Shown here: positions 12,580 to 22,830 of the stretch, piece by piece
Numbering within the stretch: position 1 is the first letter of the stretch
Layout: each line of letters begins with the position of its first letter
Assembly: GCA_035582835.1 (NCBI GenBank)
Contig: JAYKAV010002020.1
Span: 1,057,561 to 1,121,560 of the forward strand
Length of the DNA: 64,000 nucleotides
Origin: Phoebastria nigripes
Taxonomy: Eukaryota > Chordata > Aves > Procellariiformes > Diomedeidae
Direction: 5' to 3'
Translations under genes and position numbers: made by a program
The notes under the pieces: model-generated
The model's input: the letters and a program-made list of their open reading frames with translations, nothing else
Databases searched by the model: none
What the model was told of the DNA's origin: nothing

Positions 12580-15500
12580 GTTCCCTTACACTTCTGGCAC
12601 ACCATTAAATCCATAGAATAGGAAGAAATATAGGCTTAAACTTTGCTTAGAAAGCTGGAAACATACTGCTCTGTAGTACAGTTCTTTTTTCCAAGAGAGC
12701 ACAGTAAACTCCTCAGATGGCCAGATTCTGAGCTTTACAAATAAAACTCACAATACAAAAATCACAAGAAGGTTCACAAGTCTAGTCTTCCTTTTCTTTT
12801 TCTCCATGCCTTTTTGGGTGGTCTCAGAAATTATGTTCTTGAGTTTTTCCACCCATAGCAGATGGAACAGGGTGTTGAATCTTTAAGAAACAATTCTTTC
12901 CCTTAAAAATGCTTGCTAAGTATTTGAGTTGAACAAGCACGCTAAGAAAGAAACGACTGATTAAAAGGCAAACCATATTCAGTTGCATTGATTAAAAATT
13001 GCCAGTAATTTCATTGTTACATCTTTGAGAAATAATCTGAAATCACTCATAGACGATTGAGGATTCAATTTGTAAAGTGGAAAGTAAATTAGGACACACA
13101 AGGTCTACAAAAAGGGAACAAAATTAAATCTTTCAGTCCTTCAATGTAAGAATAATAAAGGAGTATAAAACCTGAGGATATTCACGGAAGTAAAACACTT
13201 CTGCTTTTTGAGCCCAATACAAAAATGAATTTTTTTTTTCAGATTAATGGTTTATGTAGTAAGACTAAAATGCCATCCTGATTTGGCTGAAAATATTTGG
13301 AAAGTTGTACCAAATTCAGTGAACAGCCTTAAGAAATATTTTTTAAATTGTTAAAATAACTCTTATTTTTCAAAATGATATATTTTGGGCCTTTTTAAAG
13401 GAAGCCACTGAAGGTTGCCTTTAGTTACATTTATTTTTCAAATTATTAATGAAATGAAATAAAATAGCATATTTGACTGCCCCCCCAAATGATTTCTTAC
13501 TTTTTTAGCCCCTCCCCCAATTTTCCTCTCGTAGTATTGCACGTCAGCTACTGATTAATCACAGAACTCCAGTCACATCTGGGATTTTCTGCTCCCTACT
13601 TAACGAAGAGAAAATAATTTTCTTCTGGGAGTGGGAAGATGCAGAAATGTAAGCTCCCCTCCTGAAACCAACAGTGTCATCTCAGATTTATTTTGGTATA
13701 CAGGAAAGCAGGATTTATCCTGTGCTATTGTTTTATTCGTATGAGAGTGGTATAAAAAAGAGGCTTTCTCGTGTACGCCAGCTGGAAAGGCAGTTTCAGT
13801 GTGACGCACAAGCATGTCACCGCTGTATTTAGTAGTGCTGTGTAGGTGGTGGGCCAGGAGAGCTCCCTAGTGTCCCCAAGGGATCTGCTGGGCCCCCCAT
13901 GGCATCCCTCTGGCCCCTGCACCCACTCCAGCCGGCACTCGCCCCATGCACATCCTTCCTGTGGTGGACACGTACCCATGTGTCCTCTGCTGCTTGCTGG
14001 GGAACAAGCGAGGATGGAGGGTCATTAAAAACTTCTCTGTATGACTTCAGAAGCTATCCCTTTTGACATTTATAGGGTTAAACCCAGAGATGGAGCAAAA
14101 AGGCAAACATCCCCTCAAAGATTCGAAAGTAAGATGACTTCAGGCAGCTGAAGATCTGGACTGTAGCTACTTAATGAATATTAAACAATAGAAAAAAAGA
14201 TGGTTAAACTTTTAGCCATTATTTTATAGGCTGAGCTCTGTCTGAGATTTAGGACCTCAGGCGAATCAGTCCTTCTGTGAAGTGAAGACAGGAGCTTTTC
14301 CTCTGTCTCTGCTCACAGGAGGTGGTGAAGAGGCATGTGTTATGGATCACAAAGCACTGGCATACCTGAGTGGTGGCAGCTGTATGTGCATCGCAGGCAG
14401 AAGGAATATGCACGTTCAATGAAACAGAGGGTTCAGCTGCACTTGGGGTGGTAAAAAAAAGTCATTTTCTTTCTTTACTCAAAAAGCTTCCACACATTAC
14501 ATGGGCAAATATATGAAACTTCCTTCTCAGGGTATAAGCCAGTCTTGAGCCATTGCCTTTCCATGATGTCCTGCCTGTTCTGTACGTGCCTGCACGTGGG
14601 GCAGATGCGAGTTCCTGAACATTTTTCACCTTTTCTGATGCAGATGACGGGTGCACTGAGTGGACCTGATTGGGCATTGCCAGTCCAGTGCTCAGAGCTC
14701 ATTCTGTTTTCTTTTTGCTTGTGCAGAGCGGTTGGATGAGAACAATTTTGACCGTGTTCAAAAGTCTGCGCTGACTAGCCTGTAAAACAAACTTAATATA
14801 TCACTGCTAGATAGACCGATAGATAGACTCAGACATGCATATTTTTGCTACAGGGAGTACCTGTTAACTACGCAAAGAGAGACAGCTTAAGTAAGACACT
14901 GTCTAGAGCAATGCCATGCACTTTCTCTGGCACTCACAAGTTTTTATTGAGAAGAGGAATTTAAAAAAATGGTAGTTCTACAGTGTTTGGGAGATTGGCT
15001 CAAGCTTGCACAATGCTAATGCAACATCTGACCTATGTTAAGGCCAGGAAGTTCCTGACCTGATATGGGTGCTCAAGCAGGGAAGAGAGCACAGAAACAT
15101 GTCTCCAGCCCTTGCTGGTCGAACACAAGGTGAGTGCTATGGCTGATGGAGCACAGACTAGAGACCTCGGAAGGAGCGCAAAGGGGGTGGTTGGAAAGGG
15201 ATAGATCACTGTGCCTCCAAAGGCAATCCAGTTTTGGTACTCTCTAGGAGTTTATCATGACATCGCCCTGTGCCTGCACTAGGTTTGTACACAGCTGCAC
15301 AACCCCAGGAAAGAGTCTGTATGTCACGATATACCGTCAGTCTGCAGAACTCAGCAGAGTTTGGGTAGGAAAGCTCTCACACGCTTTCCAGTCCTTCCTG
15401 CCTATTGTTGGTTTTCCATTACTCTGCTTTTGGATGGCCCTGAAAAACCACAAGAACTTCCTTTCTTGTAGTGTTTCATCACTTTGGCCTCAAAATGAAA

Positions 15501-16500
15501 CTAACAAGAAGGATCAAAAATAAATCTAGTAAACAAGTAAACAAACAAAACCAAACCTTCAGAAACTCAGTTGATTTTAATTCTGTATCTGGTTTTGGCC
15601 AAACTGTGCATTCATTTTTAGTTCTTTTCTTCCCTGTTGGTTCATATGTTCTTCGGAAGAAGAATCACATTTGCTTTCAGTCCCCTACCAGTCTCTGATC
15701 TTTACTCCTGTTTCGCGGCCATTCGGCAATTGCTTTGCCGCTATGCTACTGCTTATATGTTGTGAGACCACATCACGGCTGATTTATGACTTAAAAAAGT
15801 TTTTGGTCTGCACCTAGTAAAAAATTGTGACTTGTTTCTTTTCTTTCAGGATCTGGAATACTTTTGTCAGTTAGGTTGATGCTAACACGAAGAGGTTTTT
15901 TTCTAAATCCACTGAAAAGCTTTGTGGCTGTACTGCCCCATTAAACACAGTTTGTATTTTAAGGCAGGTAAAAGGTCAGTCCTAAAAACTTCACTTAAAC
16001 TGAGGCGAATATGATCAATCAATAATTAACACTGTTCACCTCTGATGAGTCCAAATTCCTGCATACAGAACACTTCTCTTGGCACGTTAGGCTTGTCAGC
16101 TTCGTTTTCAATTTTACCTGCCAGCAAGTGATAGCAACAAAATGATAGCAGACGTTCTGCAGTTTTTTGTATCCTGGGTATCGTTTGTTCGTGCTACTAT
16201 TTTATAAAGCAAAGCACACAATGGGAAGTAACTCAGAGAAAGCAGGAGTTTCAGAGCAGGACTTCTGGGAAGGGCCTCTGGATAATTACTTTTAATACAG
16301 ATTATTGAAAAATAAGCTGTTCTGTGCCAAAGGAAAGGTATTTGGGGGCATGAAAGAGGAAGTAAATGTCTGTGTGTGTGTAAAGGACAAGTGACTGGAG
16401 GCTGGGGAATCAAAGTGGATTTGTTCAAAGGAAAGGTACAGCCTGACAAGGTTTTCCCACACTGCTCCCCCCGTTAATGCCAGCCTGATCTTAAAGAACC
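12580..16500. other. unique non-coding stretch, no gene seen
   Basis: About 12.88-13.5 kb is AT-rich text with many TAAT, ATTAA and AAAT words, of a kind often seen in conserved non-coding DNA. No coding signal was found. A locally GC-richer patch lies at about 13.85-14.0 kb. A short GATA-type patch lies at about 14.81-14.83 kb. A splice-acceptor-like pyrimidine tract ends in AG at about 15850, but I see no partner for it. Confidence 0.55.
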
Positions 16501-16509
16501 ACCATTTCA

Positions 16510-16880
16510 GGTCTCCTCGGTGCCGGGCCTCTCCTGAAGGGAGAAGTGAGACACAGCCGAGCCGAGCCCGTGCGCGGGGTGGCTCTGCGGGTGGATGCCC
16601 GCCAGGAGAGGGCCAGGCTGGGCCTTCCCAGCCCCGCTCAGGCAGGACCTGGGGAGGGACTTTAACCCCAGCCCCACCGTGAAGGGAGAACGTGCTACCC
16701 GCCCGGCCGCGCTGTTCCTAATCTCTCACTGCTTTATGTTTTTAGCTTCTTTGTTTTCCTTGTCCTGCTGCCAGCAGGGCAGACAGTGCAGGCAGTCAAG
16801 GAGCAGCTGCCTGCTGGAGCTCTGAGGTTCACATCACGCAGGCAGGACTGCCGGGGGAGAGCGAGCGAGGGGGTGAGATT
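16510..16880. promoter_or_regulatory. CpG-rich cluster, possible small CpG island
   Basis: By eye I count about 16 CpG dinucleotides between 16518 and 16711 in strongly GC-rich sequence, including CCGAGCCGAGCCC and GCCCGGCCGCGC. My rough observed/expected ratio is about 0.7. A thinner continuation with GAGCGAGCG follows near 16860. This is the densest CpG cluster in the window and could mark a promoter or first exon. I see no convincing coding start or splice donor, so any gene link is inference. Unmethylated-looking CpG clusters also occur at orphan islands and enhancers. Confidence 0.4.
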
Positions 16881-17404
16881 AGGTGAAACATTAGCCACGT
16901 CCTCTTGGCTTCCCTCCAGAGCCTTTCAATTATTTCTTTATGTGCTGTTGGTGCTGTGCTTGTTTGGCATTTAAAAGGTATGCTCTGAGAGGATTTCACA
17001 ACGAGCTGCCATTTTACAGTTCAAAACAGATGCGAGCTTATCACCCACGGAAATTTATGTCTCCATGAACCCCTTCCTCTCCCCTCCCTCGGGGCTTACA
17101 GCAAAGCCACTCCAGGCAGATCAATCATGAGGACTGTGTAATAGGCTAAAAATAATGCAAGTTATAAAAGTCTGGAAGCTGTTGCTCATTTTGGGATTTG
17201 AAGATTCAAATGTCAGTCAATACCAATGACTCTAGTAGCTGTACAATAGTAGATAAGGGCCAAATAGTCTTCTAAGATGATTAACGTGACTAGCAATCCA
17301 CTTACCTCAATGCCAGTTGCCAAACTGTGTCTCCTCAGTTTCCCAGGATGCAGGGAAGAGGCAAATATTCATACAGTTCTTCAGGAGCAGAATTTCACCC
17401 CAAA
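16881..17404. other. AT-rich flank with a MEF2-like motif
   Basis: No gene is visible. A perfect match to the MEF2 consensus, CTAAAAATAA, lies at 17146-17155. A TTTAAAAGG word at about 16970 resembles a TATA-type element downstream of the CpG cluster. Both words are short enough to occur by chance. Confidence 0.25.
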
Positions 17405-17600
17405 TCCAGAAAAATAGAGTTGGAAGGCAAAACGAACTGTGCCTATATCGCTCCTGACAGGTGCTTGTCTAACCAGTTCTTAAAGACTGGATGGAGACTC
17501 CACCAGTGCCCCAGGCAACCTGTTCCAGTGCTTCCTTACCCTTCCTGTTGGAAAGCTTCTCTTTATCCAGATGGGACCACGGGGTAGGTTCCTTATCTAC
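17405..17600 (-). mobile_element. CR1 LINE fragment, 3' region, inverted
   Basis: The plus strand reads through phrases of the CR1 3' region in reverse orientation: AGAGTTGGAAGG, then CTTGTCTAACCAGTTCTTAA, then GGAGACTCCACCA, CCAGGCAACCTGTTCCAGTG, and finally TTGGAAAGCTTCTCTTTATCC. The order matches CR1 read on its antisense strand. The copy is 5'-truncated, as CR1 insertions usually are, and its terminal octamers are eroded. An open frame across it is incidental. The subfamily is not assigned. Confidence 0.8.
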
Positions 17601-18889
17601 CTGTCCAGCCACATAAAGGCGGAGCGGCATGTTGCAACACTACTGGTGACTTGCGGAGTGTCCTAAAGACAGTACTTCCTTNGGGTCAGGGTGGGGATGG
17701 TGAGAGGAATACTGCGATAAAGCCTGGAGTGCAAATTCAGATGGCTGAAATACATCTTCTGCCCAGGATGGATGAACAACAGAGAGGTAAGAGAAGTAAG
17801 TAAATGCAGGCATGAGCTTTCACAGTTTGTGTAAGCATCGTAGGATTGTATCTTAATTTTGTGCTGGGATTTGTAAAATGGTTGTCAAGGGAGGCTAATG
17901 CACTGAAGATGACTCTAACAAAGTGCTATTCTTTAAAGGAACAGGAGATCTGAGTGCTCAGGGATCAAATATTTTATGTTTAATCTGGACTGGCTCTTTG
18001 ACAAATTTTGTTGGCTGAACTGTTATGCTAGTGCTGTGTTAACACTATAAAAATGGGCAGGGGATTTTTTTGGATTTGTAAGGAATAGGTAATATTCTGA
18101 CTAACTTCCAGGCAATTAGCACTGTTTTTGAGCTGATTTCGCTTTTGCATCTCCTGGCAGACATCATGCAAAAGGNAGCTTGAGAAGAAGGACATGCCTG
18201 CAATATGACACATGTGTAGCTTGCCAAGAGAGGTCACTGCGGCATCCTCAGTGGATGCATTCACAAAGGCATGAGACAACACACTCACAAGGATAGTCTA
18301 CGGGGGCCACTGCCTGCCTCGTAGGGTTTGGATCTTGCACAGGACTCTTAACCCCAGATGTGAAGAAAACTCAGCACTCCCCTAATCATGGGAATGACCT
18401 TAATATCATGAGGTATTTCAAAAAAGGCTATGTTTCTTTTTTTTTCCCTTTCTTTTCTTGTGTGTGAAAGAGAAAGGCAGACAGTGAGTGTTGCCAGTTC
18501 TTTTAGATGGACAGAGAGTGATACCCTCTTCTGTAAGAGCTCTCTGGCCTCCTGAGAGTAGGAAGTTTCCATCTGGCCATCAGACTCTTAATTTCTAATG
18601 AATTTATTCTAGATCCTACCAGCCCACATCTGCTCTCCTCTCTTGCTCAACAATTAGTTATGCAACCTGAGGAAAAAATGCTATTAATTCCTGAATTTCC
18701 AAGCTCAGTTCTTGCACTTAAGACTTCTTGCCCATCTCTCTCTCCCGCTCCCGCAGTTCCTGGGTNCTCCATCCCAGGGTGGAGGAAGGCAACGCTGGAG
18801 ATGCTTCACTTCCCTCCCGCTGCTCACAGACCCAGTGCTGAGGGATGGAGGGGGAAGGGGGAACAGAGCACAGGATGACCACTTTTCAT
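17601..18889. other. unique non-coding stretch, no gene seen
   Basis: No supportable gene is visible. The stretch includes a pyrimidine-rich run of about 30 bases near 18435-18462 with a 10-T core. I found no recognisable repeat family between the two flanking CR1 copies. Confidence 0.55.
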
Positions 18890-19800
18890 TGACTGATATC
18901 CAGAATGAACCATCTCGCATGGCCCTCTGTATAACATGGACTAACGGGCTTCCCTGCATTCATTCCTGTTTGAACTCTTGCTTTTCTTTGAGTAAAACAG
19001 CCAAGTTTAATTAAACTATGCCCAGTGACAAAGAACCTATCCTCTGCTCTGTGTAAATTGTTCCAGCAGTTAATTTCTCCTCTCTGCTGAAACCACGTCT
19101 TGTTTCTAAGGCAGATTGTCTAGACAGATGTGTGTGAGAGCCCACTTCCAAACTTTTGTTCCAAATGCAGGTACTCCTAAATTACATCTGTATGAGCCCT
19201 TCTCTTTGATCTAGTGAAGAGCTTCAGCTTTTGGAAGCTCTTGCTGTAAGACATGTTTTCCAGTCCTCAGTCATCCAGTCGACTCCTTTCTGAAACCTCT
19301 TAATCTGTTAACATTCTTCTTGAATTGTACACATGAGGCCAGGACACTTTTACACTGAGACTAGTTATAGACTTTGTCCATAGCATCCAGAATTNCCAGG
19401 TTCATACACACAAGGATTCCTCTAGCCCTTCTGTTGAAGCAAACATTTCCTCCTGTTGGGTTATCTGCCTTAGTCCCCCTGCAGAGTCACTGCTTCTAAG
19501 GGCTCCATTAGCCTGTGAGGGTGCCCTGCAAGATTTGTCCTCTGATGAATGACTTGACTTTTGGCTGTGCTGAAGTTCATATAAAAAATTGGTTGCTTCT
19601 GTGCAGCTTGACAAGTATGTCACATTGCTTCTTATCAGGGATCTGATTTCTTCATTATTGACCACTCCATCATTTCATGTGACTTTGGGTCTGTCCCTGC
19701 TCACAGGGCTATCCATGCATTTCACATCAGATAAAATACATAAGAGGAGTAGGAACAAAGACCCTCTGTCCCACCTGAGCTCCTGAACCACAAGGCTGAA
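18890..19800 (-). mobile_element. old CR1/L3-like LINE copy, about 0.9 kb, inverted
   Basis: A long ordered series of phrases matches, from memory, the 3' part of old amniote CR1/L3-type elements read antisense. Examples are CATTCCTGTTTGAACTC, GTTCCAGCAGTTAATTTCTC, AAGACATGTTTTCCAGTCCT, CATTCTTCTTGAATTGTACA, CAGAGTCACTGCTTCTAAGG and TTCTTCATTATTGACCACTC. Each phrase differs from the remembered consensus at several sites and small gaps are needed. The copy is therefore much older than the one at the end of the window. Boundaries are approximate. The right half would fall in the end of the reverse-transcriptase frame, now broken by stops. Base 19395 is unresolved. Confidence 0.7.
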
Positions 19801-21599
19801 TCACATTTCTTAGACTTACTTTAATTTTGGCTGCCTAGTAGAGAAAACGGCTGTGGAGGAGGACCTCTAGCCCATCTTTCCTAGTTAATGAGTGTGTGCC
19901 AAATTTGCCAGGCCTGCTCAGCCATACCAGTGGCCTGTAGGCTAATGTCAGCCCAGATGACATTGTCATCCGTCTCACTGTTCCTGGAGGAGATGGGGAG
20001 TATTACTAGAGCTGTTCCTGTAGGGACCCTTTCTAAATTACCACATGAAACCTCCTCATCATGCTGTAACCCAGATTACAGAGCAGCCTCCATCCCCATC
20101 TCCCCCTCCCCAGCCCCTCACCACAGCAGTGCAGAAACCTCTTTCGGTGGCTGATGATGGATGAGGGTAAAGACAGCTGTTTGCTTCAGGGGATGCTGCC
20201 TGCTCCTGTGGGTTGTGCCAGCAGTNTTGGGTCCCAAAGCTGATAAAAGTGGACTGCTGGTTATGTTAGAAAATATTGGGCTCCTCCACAAGGCACAGGA
20301 CCCTGTCTTTGGTGCTCTGCATGAAACTCAATGCTGAGGTGTATTCAGAGTGCACCCACTAGACTGAGCCCTTCAGGAGACCTTCGTGCGGGGATGCCTA
20401 GTCTGGGGTGCCACACAGCCGTGGGCATGAAGTAGGTACTAAGAGCTCAGCATGTGTGAGATGGTGGTGAGTCTGGCTCTGCAGAAGCCCAGGAATGCTG
20501 AGGTCCAATAGTGAGGTACCACATGAGTTTGGGAAATGCCATTCTTGGTTGCAAGTGTCTCAAACAGCTTGAGCACTCCCTTCCTTTTTTCCTCCCCCTA
20601 GACACCTGTATCCTTTACTGGATTTAGCCATAGTGATTTTAACTGCAGACCCCATGTATTGTTTCCATCCATGCTTGGGCTCTATTTGCGCAGTTCTGCC
20701 ACTGTCCATTCCTCTTCAGCCACTTTCCATCACTGCAACATTTTCCCTCAGAGAGGTCCTACTGTTTGAGATCTTTGCCAAAGTTTAACTGGTCATAAAC
20801 ACAACGAGCCAGGTTCTGATCTGATTTACTTCTGCAACCTTAATAGAGTTCCTCTGGACTTGTACTGATACACGTGAGAACAGATCCTCTCCCATTTAAT
20901 TTGCCCTACTGCATATTTGCTAAGTGCTAACTGCATAGTTGGCTCAGTACAGAACGCAGAGGACAAAAAGACTGATGCATAATAGAGAGCTGTTACCTCC
21001 CAGATGCTGCTGCCTGGGCTGTTTGCACAGACCGCTGTAGTCAGGGCAGTGGCTCCTCCCACAGTGTTCCTACACCAGCTCCAAAATTATTGAGATCATT
21101 TTGTCTTTAAACACCCTGCTAACCTCTAGGTGTCTTGCTGACTTGTGTGCAATCGGATTTAAATGTCAACATGATGTTAATGTTTAACAATTATCACCAG
21201 GAGCTTCTCACACCTCTTCCTTAGAAGATACAAAAAAGCCCAATGCCTACCTGTTCCTAAAGCCCTATCATCAGTTTGAAGCAGATTCAGGTGATTTGTT
21301 GGACCTTTATCNGTTATTACCACCTGCAGTAGCCCCTGGCACAGGATTGCCCTAAAATATGCTTTCTCTGGTTGCCTTCCAGATTTCCCCAATTGCAATG
21401 TCCTCAAGAGCCAGAGAGAGCTTGTATTGTGCAAAACAAGAAATAGAAAAAACAAAAACCGAGAGGNTAAAAAATAGCCTGAATGATCTAATTTCTGTTT
21501 TAATTCCAAAAATACATGAGGCCCCTGATATTTCCCACACACAACTCCTTTCTCTGCAGCACAAAGAGGATATATTTTAAACGGTACTGTTAATGGAAT
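19801..21599. other. unique non-coding stretch, no gene seen
   Basis: No gene is supported. Sequence is of average GC with CCTCC-type patches near 20095-20115 and 20590. Small overlapping frames lie on both strands, none with a recognisable domain. Three unresolved bases (20226, 21312, 21467) interrupt potential frames. Confidence 0.55.
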
Positions 21600-21830
21600 T
21601 GTATGTTGCTACTGGATAATGCTCTGCTGTGGAGAGATAATTGTTGAGGCAAAGCTGAGGTATTTAGTGAAGATAAACACTGAGGCAAAGCCAAGATGTT
21701 TATTTTCTAAGCACCAGACCGTAATGCAGGCAAAACATATAATATCATTAGCGTTATTACTAATGCATTGGAAGCCTGAACATGCCCCATCACAAACTCT
21801 TGTTAACTTGGCGGCGGTAGAACTGGGCCC
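21600..21830. promoter_or_regulatory. candidate cis-regulatory segment (motif cluster)
   Basis: This segment contains a forkhead-type GATAAACA at about 21673 and a TGTTTATTT at about 21699, facing each other on opposite strands. It also has the direct repeat TGAGGCAAAGC and an ATTAG...CTAAT inverted pair beside an ATGCAT word at about 21748-21767. The mix of homeodomain and forkhead-like words with little microsatellite content resembles a conserved non-coding element. Conservation cannot be judged from one sequence, so this remains a guess. Confidence 0.2.
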
Positions 21831-22464
21831 CAAATGAGAAATGCACCCATGCTGATCCAAATACTGATGCCAGAGGGCAGCTCTGTCACTGTATCATGGG
21901 CAATACCCAAGGGCTGCCCCTCTTGGCTGGTGTCTGCCCTTCTGTAGCCCAGGGAGGTGGCAGAAGTGCTGCCTGGAGACCTGACTGCTCACAGGTGAAG
22001 CATCAGGAACATGCACATGTTTGTCTCTGAGCATTGGTGAAGTACAGGTCCATACAAGCACGTGGGCAGCTTCAAGCAGAAGCAGGCCCTGGTACCATGT
22101 GGTAATGGAGAAGGACGGGCTCTGTGCTACACCTGGGCGGTGTGTGCAGCCGCTCCTGCGTGTTTGGGTGCAGTGGGACTCCTCTGGGAACATGCTGGTG
22201 CAGGTTTTCTTTTGTCCATGTCCTGTGGAGGCTGAGAGCCGTGGCTGCGTTGGCTTGTAGGAGGGAATCCCAGCTGGTGTTGGGTGCCCTTTTGTCCTAG
22301 CCGTATCCACCCTGCGCCTCGCAGCAGTGCTGAGCAGGGTCCCAGCCTTGCTGTTCACAGCAGTCACTGGGTTTGGTATTGCCCTTGATAGATGTAGAAA
22401 GCTGAGTTGTCTCTTTTCCACCATTCTGCCCAGGGATGGGTGCAGGTCCCGAGTGTGTGAAGAT

Positions 22465-22830
22465 ATTTAAACACTTGGCACCTATTGATTACATTGGTCA
22501 TTAGGCACCTAAATACACCCATGGGCCTGGGCAAAACTCCCTAAACCCATTCAAAGAGGACAGCAACATCCTTGAGTATTGCATGCACCTGAACACATTG
22601 GTTTCAGATTGGCTGCAAAGTGAATATGTGCACCTACAGAGAATTACTCTACTTCTCAAGACTATAACCCAGATCCTTGTTTAAAAACATAACTGAAAAT
22701 TAGGNCCTAACATACCTATCTTATGTGTGTGACCTGATTTTCAAAGGTACTGAGTGTCCGAAGTTGTGTATCAGCACCAGCTGAAGGAATAAAAACTTCC
22801 AGGGTCTCCATCCCTTTAGGGAAATAAGAC
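22465..22830. repeat. possible relic of an ancient amniote interspersed repeat
   Basis: Phrases such as ATTAGGCACCTAAATACACC near 22500 and CCTGATTTTCAAAGGTACTG near 22733 resemble a repeat I remember as abundant in turtle and crocodilian genomes and thinly spread in birds. The copy is interrupted and diverged. The family name is unknown to me. It is the clearest of three candidate relics in this window. Confidence 0.4.

Noticed and set aside
21894..22424. 176-codon minus-strand frame
   Set aside because: No domain, an unusual His/Pro/Ser/Thr-rich composition and no splice support. Likely a chance frame in GC-moderate DNA.
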